Both the position numbers and the translations under genes were made by a program. From NCBI RefSeq assembly GCF_021869535.1, contig NW_026262712.1:108621640-108685639 (forward strand): 64,000 nucleotides of DNA. The letters run 5' to 3'. Source of the stretch: Mytilus californianus (Eukaryota > Mollusca > Bivalvia > Mytilida > Mytilidae). Shown here piece by piece: positions 1 to 12,352 of the stretch. The notes under the pieces were generated by a model, which was not told where the DNA came from, did no database searches, and saw nothing but the letters and a program-made list of their open reading frames with translations. The stretch's first letter is position 1; every line of letters starts with the position of its first letter.

Positions 1-440
1 CAAATTTTGGCGTAATAGTAAGTAGACTCTTATAGGAGTGATTGTCCTTAAATGACGACTTTTTCCCCCTCTTTTGTGTTTTGGGTAAAACTAAAGAAGA
101 TAGAGAGAAACTGTAAACAGAAAATGGTCAGCAATTCAAGATCAACAAAAAAGAGATTTTTATCATGAATCTATTCATGTCTACAATGTTGGAGGGTTCT
201 CATTGTTGAAGATGCACATAGACCTAGATAAGCGACACGTGTTCTTTATAGCCTCTATTTTTTTAGCTGTTATGTATTTCCAAAACTGTTTGCTATTTTC
301 CTTGATATCTCCTATCCTATTTTCAACATACTTGTTGTGTGATTTCGTTATTTCAGTCTTTTTATTTATTTTCATAGTTCTTGCCATTTTTTTCTCAAAT
401 TCCGTCCATATAAATATTTCTTTCCGTTTCCGTTCCGTTT

Positions 441-780
441 TCCGTTTCTGCCGTTTAGCATCACCCGGTGCTCCGGAAGGGTTAGCAGACCCTCTTCCAC
501 ATGTGGCACCCGTCGTGTTGCTCGTGTAAGCATAAACCTTGTGATAAGTCTAATTCGGTAGGTCACATTCGGGGAAAAGGAGGACGGGATTGTGGTAACG
601 ACGATTGGAACATATCCGTCGTCATCTGTGAAACAGATATGTTATAACGGTCAACCAACTCGTGATGTTAACATAGTATAGTGTTAAAATTGTGACAAGT
701 GTCAAGATCCTTGTTGAGATTATCCTGGATGTAATGTCAAGAAGACATTTCACCTTTCATATGACACATGTTTCTTACTA
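441..780 (-). repeat. Dispersed repeat fragment
   Basis: The stretch around 462-512, read on the minus strand, matches the plus strand at about 26391-26445 (shared core CCACATGTGG, then CCTTCCGGAGCACC). Both frames read PHVE..LLTLPEH, but the reading frame is short and broken. I recall this sequence as a very abundant Mytilus repeat lying next to a retroelement C-terminal coding module; that is memory, not a search. No intact gene is visible. Confidence 0.55.
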
Positions 781-1523
781 GGAGCAGACAATACTTTGCT
801 CTTACTCTTAAAAATGTCCCGCGCTTAAGGAAACGTAGCAACTACAACATTTAAATTCAATGAATTGACTTGGACAAGAATCATACAACGACACTCGAGA
901 TGTTCACGCGAACACTAGTTCAATCAATTTTTAAAATAACAAGTTGAGAATAAAATTTTCGCACGTTTCGATCAGTATAGCGGGAAAATGTCGGTATAGC
1001 AATCTTTAATTTTCGATATGCCCATGTTGAACTGTCCAATCAGGGTGCTGGATTGTTTTCATATTTAAGATGGGTTCAAGTGTTAGAATAAACATAAGAG
1101 GATGTGGTATGATTGACAATGAGACAACTCTCCACCAAAGACCAAATGACGTAGAAGCTATATTTGAAATGAAACTGGCTTAATCGAAAACAATTCATCA
1201 GGACAAAGATAGCTTTTATCAGAAAAAGGTTTAACTTGGATCTAATGAAAATTTCATATCGCTAGTCATCAAATCTATCAGGATATCCCAGGAATTTAAC
1301 TTTAATGAAGACATTAAACTCGCCAAAGGATCGTGTATAATTATATTGAAAATAAATAACTCGACTTGATATCAAGCGATATCCAATTCTCACTCGTTAT
1401 GAAACCTATAAATTAATATATAATCACCGTATATTATCAAGCCAGACCATAGCGTAAAAACTATAAATAATTACAGATTATATTCCTACAGACCAACATT
1501 ATTAATGGAGCTATATATATATA
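781..1523. other. AT-rich non-coding stretch
   Basis: No open frame of note. About 1096-1152 is a minus-strand fragment of the repeat whose plus-strand end reads GGCAATCATACCACATCTTC elsewhere in the window. Nothing else is recognised. Confidence 0.5.
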
Positions 1524-2054
1524 AATCAAATCAAATCAAATATTTTATTATTCCAATCAGGGTCCCACAGGGGGCATTTACAATTAACAATTATGATAGT
1601 ATAAGCAACAAACATGAGACATTGTACAATATATAACGTGACAGATATTATAATAGACAAATGAAAATAGCATTATAACAAAAATACATCAAAAGTACTC
1701 TTGAGTATTTTTTTCCATTCCTTATTACCATTATTATTTCTATGTCCAGCAGTGTAAAAATTAAAAAAAAATTAAAATAAAAAAATAAATAAAATAAAAA
1801 AATAATAATAATAAAGTTTGAACAAACTTAAATTATTATCTATAAAGATGGAAATTTGTTCATCTGCAGGAGACACCAAGGGACGGTACTCTAGGATATA
1901 CTGTTGATTGCGATAGGCAATAACAGCAATCCTCCCCGTGTCAGAAGCAGATGAACAAAATAAATAGAGAAACTGAATCCGGTCAATTAACAAATATTTT
2001 TTTTTTTTAAATAACAACAATTGCTTATTATGCGAAACATGTCATATAAATCAG

Positions 2055-2502
2055 CTATTTGCAGTGTTTAACCAGGAATATACACAACTCTTTTAATACA
2101 GTTAAGTTCTCACAAGACAGCAGCCATAGCAATTTCTCTTGGGAATTTAAGTTAATGAAATTGGGACATGATTCCGAAATAATGTGATATAAATGGTGTC
2201 TGTCTTCGTTATATTTTGTGCAATAAAAGAGAAAAATTAACTTCATCTTCATCTTCATCTTTATTACCAGAGTTACACTGCTGACATAGTCTAAGGTGTG
2301 GAGGAGTACCCTGGTATCGTCCTATTTCAATCTGCAAATGGTGAGATGACACCCTAAATTTTGTTAATGATCTCCTAAGTTCAAAATTGGACATGATATT
2401 TAGATATTTTTCGAAACCATAATTATTCTTAAATTTGCGGAGCTTCCCTTCTGAATTCTTAGTCAGTTGATCCTTCCAAATTTTTATGCATGTCTCTTTC
2501 AA
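2055..2502 (-). pseudogene. LINE C-terminal CCHC-like module split by a GATGAA microsatellite
   Basis: One frame reads LRLCQQCNSGNKDEDEDEV; the overlapping frame continues LIFLFYCTKYNEDRHH. Together they give the Cys-X2-Cys ... Cys pattern found at the end of many LINE ORF2 proteins. The frame change lies in a short (ATCTTC)n tract at about 2243-2262, which suggests microsatellite slippage broke the frame. The same module recurs in three other LINE relics here, near 36737, 47900 and 51600. Confidence 0.65.
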
Positions 2503-2570
2503 TATTTTCCTGATGGTATTTTTTGAAATATTTTTCCCATCATTTAGGTTTGCAATCCCAGGAAGAGTTT

Positions 2571-3877
2571 TTAAAATTTGTTGGAGAGAGCCATACCATG
2601 ACGATTTATGCTGAGAAAAGAAGTTTTTGAATGCTGGTATGCATCTTGTAATAAAGGAAATGAGTCTAAATTTTCTAATCTAAGCCAATAATTCAAAATA
2701 GATTTGACTAAGTCAAAGTACAGTGGAAACCGACCAAGTTCAGAAAATGCTGCAAAATTTGTGTTTTTTTTTTTGTGCACACCCAGAATAAATTTACAAA
2801 ATTTACTGTGTAGCTTTTCACAAGTTAAATTCGAATAAATTTTATCTAATGTTAACTGGTTTACAGATCTAAATTTTGCAATAAAGGGATTAAATGAGCT
2901 CCAAATTTCACTTCCATAAAGAAGAGTAGGCTTAATAGAATGATCAAAAACATGTATACAAGTTTTTAAGCTAGGATTTAGAAATAACAAATCTTTTCTA
3001 AGTTTAAAATATGCTTTTAAAGCTTTCTTGTATAATTCATTCTGAGCATAGGAGAATGTACCTGAAGCACTAAAATACACACATAGATATTTACAATGTT
3101 GTACACATTCTATACCATATTCTTTATATTTAAATTTGAGGCGGATATGTCTGCCTGCCTTGTTGAAAATCACAATTTTTGTTTTATTTGGGTTGAGAGT
3201 AAGACACCAATCTTGACAATATTTTCCCATAATATCAAGTTTTGACTGAAGACCAGTAGCTGTAGTAGATAGTAAAATGATATCATCGGCATACATCATA
3301 CAATGGATAGGTCGCCCATTTATATTTACAGGGTCTAGAGATTTTTCCAAATAGTTGGGAAGGTCATTGATGAAAACCTTAAATAGGTTAGATTATCTCC
3401 CTGTTTAACTCCAAGCTGTATAGGGAAGAAATCAGTAATGCTGTTCTTAATTCGAATGCAGGATTTGCTTACCTCATACATTTGCTTAATAATATTGTAA
3501 AATAATGTGCCTACACCAATTTTTAAAAGCTTAATTTTCAATCCGGTGTGACTAACAGTGTCAAAAGCCTTTTGAAAGTCAACAAAGCAGGCATACACCC
3601 TACCGTCTTTTGAATTACAATATTCATCTATAATACATTTCAAAATAAATAAATGATCACAAGTTCTAGCCTTTTTTGTAAAACCTATCTGACACTCATG
3701 TATGATATTGTGTTTATCCATAAATACATCAAGCCTATTATTTAACACACTGTTGAATAATTTTCCTATGGCACTAGTTACTGCAATACCCCTGTAATTA
3801 TTTGGATCAGATATATCGTTAGATTTATGTACTGGTGTAATATATCCAAGAGCCCAAGCACAGGAAGTCATTAACAA
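2571..3877 (-). pseudogene. LINE reverse transcriptase domain, frameshifted
   Basis: The first frame (3877-3335) reads through GYITPVHKSND, NNYRGIAVTS, QIGFTKKART and CFVDFQKAFDTV, covering RT blocks 0-4 including the first catalytic Asp, and continues to LGVKQGDNL. It then shifts frame near 3345-3375 into the second frame (3350-2571), which carries the catalytic box MYADDIILLS, then LTLNPNKTKI and the thumb region with LLYGSEIWSSF. The order and spacing are those of a LINE RT. A single indel between GDNL and the YADD frame is the main lesion. The family makes cDNA at the nicked target. Confidence 0.9.
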
Positions 3878-4127
3878 GATTCCAATAAAGCTTTAAATTA
3901 TTCTCATGAAGAGATTCCAACTGGGTCAATATTGACTGCCTATGCTGTCTATATTTAAATTTACGTAGTTTTTTTATACTCTCGATAAAGCTTATAGTAA
4001 TGGTTTCTCACGAAATTGTCCTTTGCAAACTTGCTATATATACGAGCATATCTGATGAGGTTTTGTCTAGTTTTCCCAAGATCTTTGTCAAACCATTTTT
4101 TATTTTTAGGTTTTGAGGGAGAAGTTT

Positions 4128-5090
4128 TTATAAATTTTGCCTTTTGAGAGATGAATGTGCAGCTGACAATATAAGATCAGTAAGTTCTGTCGTCGCTTCA
4201 TCCACTGACACTTGTGTGTCTTTAATACAATTATTGTTAAACTCTAAAAGCTTGTTTTGTTTATCTGATGAACACATTGCAAGCTTGAACTTATAAGAAG
4301 AATCATCAGACCAAATAAAATTAGGTTCCATAGGTTGTACAGACATTATCATCTTTTTGTATAGTGTACCTAGCTGACATTGTCCGTTCCAGCTTGCAAT
4401 GAGTATCTGATAAGGTAGGTATAAAGTCAGCTACCTTAAAATGTAAAACCTGATCCAGGATACCCTCCGACATCATAACATAATCTACCACACTTGCTCC
4501 ACTAGGAGTATAACATGTATAGTGGCCAAACATATCACCAAGGGTGCGACCATTAAGGATTTGTATTTGTTGACTCACACATAAATCCAATAGTTCTTTG
4601 CCTCTTGTATCTATGGTCATATCTGGACTATATCTATTGAGTATTTTTTTATCAATAGGATAATTATCATAGACTGGCGTGTATCGGTGGTCATCATGTA
4701 AAATGAAATCAGATTGTACTGATATTCTTGCATTAAAGTCCCCGCAAAGAAGAATGTTTCCTACCCGCTGATATTTACATATATCTGCTTCAATACAACC
4801 CAGGATATCTTTATCTAGACCCTTGGTGTATGCTGAGCCACTAGGTGGATAATAAACAATACAAATATATAACTCATTGACCAATGTTAAAAAATGTTGG
4901 CTTTATATCCCAGATGTGTTTCAGCTAGAAAAACTATATCATATTTGTTTATCTCTTTTAAAAAGAATGGGTCTGTTGTCTTATCATTAATTTTAGATAT
5001 TAAGCCCCCTGTGTTCCAAAAACACATTTTGATACATGCACTAGATCTTGAATTGATTGGCATTTTATTCATATACCTAACAGGTAACAC
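4128..5090 (-). pseudogene. LINE AP-type endonuclease domain, broken
   Basis: Two minus-strand frames carry typical endonuclease motifs. 5090-4887 has MCFWNTGGL and VFLAETHLGY, where the ETH holds the catalytic Glu. 4884-4321 has YYPPSGSA, LLCGDFNARI (Asp/Asn pair), the SGASVVDYVM serine/valine/Asp motif and SDTHCKLE with the terminal His. In an intact endonuclease several dozen residues separate ETHLGY from the YPP strand; here the two frames almost touch, so an internal deletion is inferred. A further frame at 4352-4128 holds the linker toward the RT. It would nick target DNA to prime reverse transcription, but this copy cannot be functional. Confidence 0.85.
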
Positions 5091-5145
5091 TCAAGAAATA
5101 AAAAAATAAATGAATATGTACAGCAATATATATATATATATATAT

Positions 5146-7710
5146 ATACAAGTCCAAATTGAAAACAACGTTCAAACCTATGATTGCGTTGGATAAAAAC
5201 CGCAATTCTTATACGTGTGCATGCAAAACAAATTTCTTGGTAGAGGGGTCTGCACAAACAACATTTTCCAAAAGACAAAAAAAGACAAATGCGTTTTGTT
5301 AAAATATACTTTTTTGGTGTGTTGGAAAAAGGTTGTTTATATAAATATATAATCTGGCAGTCGGCAGGGTTTAAGAACATCTGTTGTTCGACCTGTTAGT
5401 CAAATACGTTTTGTTAAATATACTTTTTCACTTTTTTGGTCTTTTGGAAAATGTTGTTTGTGCTGTATTTAGACCCCTCTATCAAGAAATTTGTTTTGCA
5501 TGCACACGTATAGAAATTGCGGTTTTTATCCAACGCAATCATAGGTTTGAACGTTGTTTTCAATTTAGACTTGTTTATATTTTTTTGTTTGGGCTTGTAT
5601 TATATTTGCCTTCGGGTTTATATGATCCCTTCATCCTATTTTGACTCTTCAAAATTCAAGAGTCAATCCCAAATTGAGGTAAATTATATGGCCTTCCAAA
5701 TACCGTTTCGATTCCTAACATCACTGAAGAGACATTTATTGTCAAAATTCGGATATGGTGTACAAATCTTTGCACCTTATGTTTGCGGTATACCATCTTT
5801 TCCGCAAGTTTATCGTTTTCTGTTTGGTATATTATTAATAAATTAAGATCCATTTTTACATCTGGTGATCTGTTTATTTGGCAATCGCCATGGCAGTCAG
5901 CAGGGTTTAAGAACATCCGTTGTTCGACCTGCTAGTCAAATGCGTTTTGTTAAAATATACTTTTTCACTTTTTTGGTCTTTTGGAAAATGTTGTTTGTGC
6001 TGTATTTAGACCCCTCTAACAAGAAATTTGTTTTGCATGCACACGTATAAAAATTGCGGTTTTTATCCAACGCAATCATAGGTTTGAACGTTGTTTTCAA
6101 TTTAGACTTGTTTATATTTTTTCGTTTGGGCTTGTATTATATTTTCCTTCGGCTTTATATGATCCGTTCATCCTATTTTGACTCCTCAAAATTCAAGAGT
6201 CTATCCTAAATTGAGGTAAATTGTATGGCTTTCCAAATACCGTTTCGATTCCTAACATCACTGAAGAGACATTAATTGTCGAAATCCGGATATGGTGTAC
6301 AAAAACTTTTGTACCTTTTGTTTGCGGTTTACCATCTTTTCCGCAAGTTTATTGTTTTATGTTTAGTATTAAATTTATAATTAAGATCCATTTATTACAT
6401 CGGTGATCCGTTTATTTGGCAATCGCCAATGGCAGTCAGCAGGGTTTAAGAACATTTGTTGTTCGACCTGTTAGTCAAATGCGTTTTGTTAAAATATACT
6501 TTTTCACTTTTTTGGTCTTTTGGAAAATGTTGTTTGTGCTGTATTTAGACCCCTCTAACAAGAAATTTGTTTTGCATGCACACGTATAAAAATTGCGGTT
6601 TTTATCCAACGCAATCAAATGCACACGTATAAAAATTGCGGTTTTTATCCAACGCAATCATAGGTTTGAACGTTGTTTTCAATTTAGACTTTTATATATA
6701 TATATGTAAAACAAATTTCTTGGTAGAGGGGTCTAAATAGCACAAACAACAATTTCCAAAAGACCAAAAAAAGTGAAAAAGTCTATTTTAACAAAACGCA
6801 TTTGACTAACAGGTCGAACAACTGATGTTCTTAAACCCTGCTGACTGCCATTGACGATTGCCAAATAAATTGATCACCAGATCTAACAAAATGGATCTTA
6901 ATATTAATTTAATACCAAACAGAAAACAATAAACTTGTGGAAAAGATGGTATACCACAAACATGAGGTGCAAAAATTTGTACACCATATCCGGATTTCGA
7001 CAATTAATGTCTCTTCAGTGATGTTAGGGATCGAAACGGTATTTGGAAGGCCATATAATTTACCTCAATTTAGGAAAGACTTGAATTTTAAAGAATCGAA
7101 ATAGGATGAACGGATCATATAAACCCGAAGGAAAATAGAATACAAGCCCAAACGAAAAAATATATAAAAGTCTAAATTGAAAACAACGTTCAAACCTATG
7201 ATTGCGTTGGATAAATACCGCAATTTTTATACGTGTGCATGTAAAACAAATTTCTTGGTAGAGAGGTCTAAATACAGCACAAACAATAATTTCCAAAAGA
7301 CCAAAAAAAGTGAAAAAGTCTATTTTAACAAAACGCATTTGACTAACAGGTCGAACAACTGATGTTCTTAAACCCTGCTGACTGCCATTGACGATTGCCA
7401 AATAAATTGATCACCAGATCTAACAAAATGGATCTTAATATTAACTTAATACCAAACAGAAAACAATAAACTTGTGGAAAAGATGGTATACCACAAACAT
7501 GAGGTGCAAACATTTGTACACCATATCCGGATTTCGACAATTAATGTCTCTTCAGTGATGTTAGGGATCGAAACGGTATTTGGAAGGCCATATAATTTAC
7601 CTCAATTTAGGAAAGACTCTTGAATTTTAAAGAGTCGAAATAGGATGAACGGATCATATAAACCCGAAGGAAAATATAATACAAGCCCAAACGAAAAATA
7701 TAAATACGCC
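5146..7710. repeat. Inverted array of a ~537-bp tandem repeat
   Basis: The landmark CAGGGTTTAAGAACAT recurs on the plus strand near 5365, 5901 and 6440, giving a unit of about 537 bp. Its reverse complement recurs near 6830 and 7370, with further partial minus-oriented units up to about 7710; another partial inverted unit lies at 5146-5380. So about three plus copies converge on about three minus copies. The turn at about 6690-6710 is a short TA run. A small internal duplication (ACGTATAAAAATTGCGG twice) sits at 6582-6660. Small frames repeat with the unit; none has an initiation context or recognisable domain, so I do not call them genes. Confidence 0.85.
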
Positions 7711-7721
7711 TGATTTTTGTC

Positions 7722-7840
7722 GAGCCTAGTTGGTCGAGTGGTCTAGCGCGTCGGGCATAGTGCAAGGCGATTTGGTGCCACGATATCTCAGTAGCATGAG
7801 TCAGGGAAGAACAAAAATTTGTTTCCGCAAATATCTTTTA
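7722..7840 (+). mobile_element. tRNA-derived SINE head, interrupted
   Basis: The sequence TGGTCGAGTGG fits the RNA polymerase III A-box pattern TRGYNNARNNG, and TAGTTGGTCGAGTGGTCTA resembles a Ser/Leu-type tRNA D-arm. A clear B box (GGTTCGANNCC) is missing, so the copy is degenerate. I recall a Mytilus SINE of this type whose 3' part contains TCTAACATTGTTGGGCTG; that part is found at about 8171-8195 followed by a TA microsatellite. The unit therefore appears split by the repeat at 7855-8172. It is not a functional tRNA gene. Confidence 0.6.
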
Positions 7841-7854
7841 ACTGATTTTTATAG

Positions 7855-8172
7855 TTCGTTCTTACTGTTACACCACTGTCCCAGGTTAGGGGGAGGGTTG
7901 GGATCCCGCTAACATGTTTAACCCCGCCACATTCTGTATATATGTGCCTGTCCCAAGTCAGGAGCCTGTAATTCAGTGGTTGTCGTTTGTTTATGTGTTA
8001 CATATTTGTTTTTCGTTCATTTTCTGTACATAAATTAGGCCGTTAGTTTTCTCGTTTGTGCGGTATGAGCTGCTCATTGTTGTACGGTGACCTATAGTTG
8101 TTAATTTCTGTGTCATTTGATCTCTTGTGGAGAGTTGTCGCACTGGCAATCATACCACATCTTCTTTTTTAG
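7855..8172 (+). repeat. Dispersed repeat, local family M1
   Basis: This segment runs from CACTGTCCCAGGTTAGG through AACCCCGCCACATTCTG, GTCCCAAGTCAGGAGCC and GGTGACCTATAGTTG to GGCAATCATACCACATCTTC. Related copies lie at about 22590-22975, 34925-34976 plus 37246-37560 (split), 38990-39350, 43170-43560, 56630-56705 and, inverted, 62885-63120. No protein is encoded. It sits within the SINE described at 7722. Confidence 0.8.
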
Positions 8173-9474
8173 ATCTAACATTGTTGGGCTGTTATTTAGA
8201 CGAATTATATATATATATATATATATATAAGTCTGAAAATTAAACCCAACAGTGTCAGAATTAGATTTTCATGCTGACAAATATATATATATATAAATTA
8301 GAATTTATCTGGATTTAAAACATTTATACATACAAGTTCCAATTGTTTTATCTCGAAAAAAAAATTGAATAAAATAATTATGATAAAAAAGAAATGCCAA
8401 AGTAAGTTTTTCATTGATCACTGTCTGTCTACCCTCAAATCAACATTTGATATGATTGACTTTTGTATTGAGTAACCGACCATAATATATTATATGGAAA
8501 CAAGCAGTATTTTATTTTCCTGACATTAGGTTGGCCTTTGGTGTATCCAAGACAGGTGAAGGAAGTCTACGTTGGAGTGCTGTGATTGGATGTATGGGTA
8601 TATTTTATTTTTTATTTTTTATATAGATTTAATTTATCTATGAATTACTGCAGTGTGTATATTTACAACAAAAGTTTTGAAAAACATGGAAATATTTTCT
8701 TTAGAAATATTGAAAAAGGCTTCCAAATTTTCATAAATATGATGTAGAATGACGGTGGCCATGGATACTATACACAATCTCCGTTCGAAGATGGTTTTTC
8801 CACCATTTGACTTCATTTTCTAAAACAGCATAATAAAGAACTAATATCCCGCATAAATGTTTTGTCCTGGTTTTTATTGTAAAAAGTTTCAGATTTAGAA
8901 ATGTTACTATCGTCGTGTATGGAGGAAAATACTTCCGCTTTCCCGTAAGAATAGTCTTGAAATCCAATATGTTCAATTAATATAATATGACCAAAAAATA
9001 AAACAAACACCCTTTAACAGATATGTACATAAATCTGTCAAGGTGTGGCGAACATGTTTTAAAAAAAAAAACAACCTTTTATTCAATAAATTATTTCTCA
9101 ATGCGACATATGTGAAATAACTGCATTGAAATTTGATATAAAATTGTGTAATGCCAAAATGAGATAAAATAGAACGAAAAAAGACGCCTTTTGCGCATTA
9201 TAGTAATGACCATTCGTCAGTCCTACTTTCCCGAGAAAATCTTAAAGAAAGTGTCATGTTAAAGATCAGTCGGATTAACTTCTGAATCAATGAATCTTAA
9301 TTTTATAGCAAATAAGGATTTAATTTGAAAAGCAAATGGTATAATCTTTTGTATGTATGTAAATTATGTACACTAGATACATTGACTGTATTAACTGCGC
9401 AATTCAAAAATAAAACGATAGATTCTAATCAATAGCACCACTTACAAATGTCAATTCAAAGTTGTATAATGTTC
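8173..9474. other. Gene-free stretch 3' of SLC26 copy 1
   Basis: This holds a SINE tail, TA microsatellites at about 8206-8230 and 8280-8296, a T-rich run near 8606-8625 and otherwise unremarkable AT-rich sequence. The short frames at 8634-9010 have no recognisable motif. Confidence 0.5.
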
Positions 9475-11517
9475 TTAATGCGTTGCTGCAAAATAAGCAT
9501 CTAAAATGTCAGAATACACATTTTTCATGTCTATTTCCTCTGATAAATCCGATTTCTCCGTGAACGTTTTCATGAAATGAGTACAATTTCCCAACATGAC
9601 GACGACACCAACTTGTTTGTATTCGGAGTTGATCTGTATTAAAGCCTTCTTACCATTCATGTCGATATAGTTCATAGACGAACAGTCGATAATAATATGC
9701 GTAAGAGGTACGACGGGTTTTTCGTTTTCGTGATTTGTTTTGGACAAAGAAATACCTATATCATTGTTACCGTTATTTTTGCTTTGACTAATGATAATTT
9801 CAACATTTAAATCCGGTTGTTTTCGATAGGCTTTCGGATTAAATGTTGCTTTGTATAATTCCTTTATAAATTTGTCAGATGTAGCAAAGTAAAGAGATGA
9901 TTCCATTCGGAATATCGCAATTTTCGGGTTACTTAATGGAACATAGTGCGTCTTTTGATCAAGAAGACGATCTTCCTGCTCAACTTTTCCAATGGTATAC
10001 GAAGTTGATTTTTGACTTTGCACAACAACTGTTAAAAGACAAAGTTGAACTCCTACATACAAAGCGTAAGGAAAATCAATAAAGACACCACTCAGTACTG
10101 TACCCACAAAGATAACAAAATCATATCGGTTTACTCGCCACAGCATCGGTAGGTCCTTGAACTGGTATAAGAGGTTTTTAATAGCTGCGATAATCATAGC
10201 GGCAAGAACAGCTTTAGGTAATGATTCAACATATTTTCCTATGAATATTATTACAAGCAATACAAAAACAGCTGATACCATACCACTAAATGTCGTTTTT
10301 GCTCCCATTGTACTCAAGACAATTGTACGAGGTGGTGCAACGCAAGCCGGAAAGCAGGAGAAAAAAGACCCACCTAAATTTGCAATGCCGTAAGCGACGA
10401 GTTCTTGATTGTCGTCAACTGAATATCCGTGTTTCACTTCACAAAGTCGGGCCATCGAAATCGTAAGTACAAACACGATTGTACCGACGACAGCACTATG
10501 TCCTATTATATCTACAGACAATCGAGGTAGCTGCGGCGTTGGCAGTCTAGCAGGTATTTCTCCTACTACAGCTATACCGAAGTTGTCATGAAATTTTGCA
10601 AAGTACGAAATAATTGTTGCTACGACAACTAAAATAAAATCGATTGGTATTGGCATTTTCATTTTGTTTTTGCATCTCTCATTAATAACATCTTTTACCA
10701 ATACAAGTATTATTAAGCATATGATGGAGACCAATAATGTAGCAACATGAATGTTTGGAAACGCTTTGAATATTTCATTATAAACATATATCAGCTTTCC
10801 TGGTTTGTTAACGGGTTGAATTGTTATGCCAAGTGCATTAGGGATTTGGCTGGAAATGATATGAATAGCACCGGTTGTGGTAAAAGCTGCAATGAAAGAC
10901 GTTGACAAATATGATGTAATAAAACCCATTCGACACAACCCCATGATGAACAGCAACAATCCAACAATAAATGACGAGCCTGCTGCTACCGACACTTTGT
11001 ACTCTAAATCCGAATTCTCGGTGTCCGGTTAAGTTGTTGTTAGATTATTATCCGTGGAACCGTTAAAGGCTGAGTTATGACTCAAATCATACTGTTCTAA
11101 CTGCACTTCAACCAGTTCTGCTGTCAAAATAGCAATCACAGCATTTGTTCCAATCGAAACGTGTTGAGATGTTCCAAAAATAGCATACAGAAGCACTGGA
11201 AAGAATGACGTGTACAACCCATACGCCGGCGATAATGATGCTAATATGCCCAATGCAAGTCCCAGAGGTACATGAAGGCAAGCCACAGATAAGCCACTTA
11301 TTATATCATCTAAGATGTACACCCGGAACTTATAGGTTTTTAAGACATTTATGATTGGAAATAATGATAGTAAAAATGGGCATACTTTGGAAAGTTTGCA
11401 TTTGTCTTTAATATTCTCCGTAAATGACTTAGACGAGGGCTGTGGTTTGCCATAACATTCAGACAACTCAGACTGTGTTTTAAGATATCTGGAAAGATGT
11501 AAAACGTCAGACGACAT
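9475..11517 (-). pseudogene. SLC26-family anion transporter, copy 1, interrupted by one nonsense codon
   Basis: Reading frame and length match copies 2 and 3 from the start MSSDVLHLSRYLK to the end DILDAYFAATH, about 680 codons, with no frameshift. The only lesion is an in-frame TAA at 11029-11031, in the glycosylated loop after NNLTTT where copies 2 and 3 read VSP; a single base change from TCA is the simplest explanation. The frame resumes at once with PDTENSDLEYKVSVAAG, with no ATG soon after it. The membrane domain has HVPLGLALG (as copy 2) and CVAPPRT; the C-terminal STAS domain has IIIDCSSMNYIDMNG. SLC26 proteins exchange or conduct anions such as chloride, sulfate, bicarbonate or oxalate at the plasma membrane. 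A recent pseudogene, a polymorphic null allele, readthrough or a sequence error are all possible. Confidence 0.9.
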
Positions 11518-11649
11518 CTCCCCGACGCCGTCGGTAGACGAATTAGACCTCAGGAGAATTTATTACCTAAAAAAAGATAGAAATAACAAAGTAAACGTTT
11601 TAATCTTTACTAAGTATATAGCGAAACCATTAAAAGGAGATATATATCT

Positions 11650-12352
11650 TGTGTCAAGCTCTAAATATTTTAGAGTCTATAAAAGAAGTGGATAAATTAA
11701 ACAGCCTATCAATAAAATTGAGAATGGAAATGGGGAATGTGTCAAAGAGACAACAACCCGACCATAGAACAGACAACAGCAGAAGGTCACCAACAGGTCT
11801 TCAATGTAGCGAGAAATTCCCGCACCCGGAGGCGTCCTTCAGCTGGCCCCTAAACAAATATATATACTAGTTCAGTGATAATGAACGCCATACTAAACTC
11901 CAAATTGTACACAAGAAACTAAAATTAAAAATAATACAAGACTAACAAAGGCTAGAGGCTCCTGACTTGGGACAGGCGCAAAAATGCGGCGGGGTTAAAC
12001 ATGTTTATGAGATCTCAACCCTCCCCCTATACCTCTAGCCAATGTAGAAAAGTAAATGCATAACAATACGCACATTAAAATTCAGTTCAAGAGAAGTCCG
12101 AGTCTGATGTCAGAAGATGTAACCAAAGAAAATAAACAAAATGACAATAATACATAAATAACAACAGACTACTAGCAGTTAACTGACATGCCAGCTCCAG
12201 ACTTCAATTAAACTGATTGAAAGATTATGTCTTCATCATATGAACATCAGGCACAATCCTTCCCGTTAGGGGTTTAGTATCATACCATCATAACATATAT
12301 GAGAAGAACATAACCCGTGTCATGCCAACAACTGGTTTTTAAATAAATGTGT
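11650..12352 (-). mobile_element. 3' part of a retroelement, downstream of its last ORF
   Basis: This follows, on the minus strand, the stop of the frame at 12853-12353. It contains the M1-like blocks AGGCTCCTGACTTGGGACAG and AACCCTCCCCCTATACC (about 11958-12030), and GGTGTGTCTCTTTGACAC-like sequence toward 11735. I recall the same order behind this ORF in other mussel copies, so M1 repeats may be 3' fragments of this element or hitchhikers in it. The element type is not settled. Confidence 0.45.

Larger units (their letters stand above)
1524..5105 (-). mobile_element. Degenerate LINE (non-LTR retrotransposon) with EN, RT and C-terminal zinc module
   Basis: On the minus strand the order is endonuclease (about 5090-4130), reverse transcriptase (3877-2571), a cysteine/histidine C-terminal module (2502-2055), then an AT-rich 3' UTR. 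It ends at about 1541-1525 in a short ATTTG tandem repeat, the kind of simple-repeat tail many LINEs carry. The 5' end runs into TA-rich sequence near 5128. Several frameshifts and an internal deletion show it is dead. The clade is uncertain; the AP-type endonuclease and YADD-type RT fit the CR1/Jockey group. No target-site duplication was identified. Confidence 0.85.

Noticed and set aside
5384-7540. Several 60-113 codon frames within the inverted array
   Set aside because: They recur only because the 537-bp unit recurs, in both orientations, and show no domain or start context.
7722-7800. A functional tRNA gene
   Set aside because: An A box is present, but no B box and no cloverleaf can be drawn; the SINE-type continuation explains it.
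9475-10995. A separate 506-aa SLC26 gene starting at VSVAAG
   Set aside because: The apparent first codon is GTG inside the old reading frame and half the membrane domain would be missing; it is the downstream part of copy 1 after the nonsense codon.
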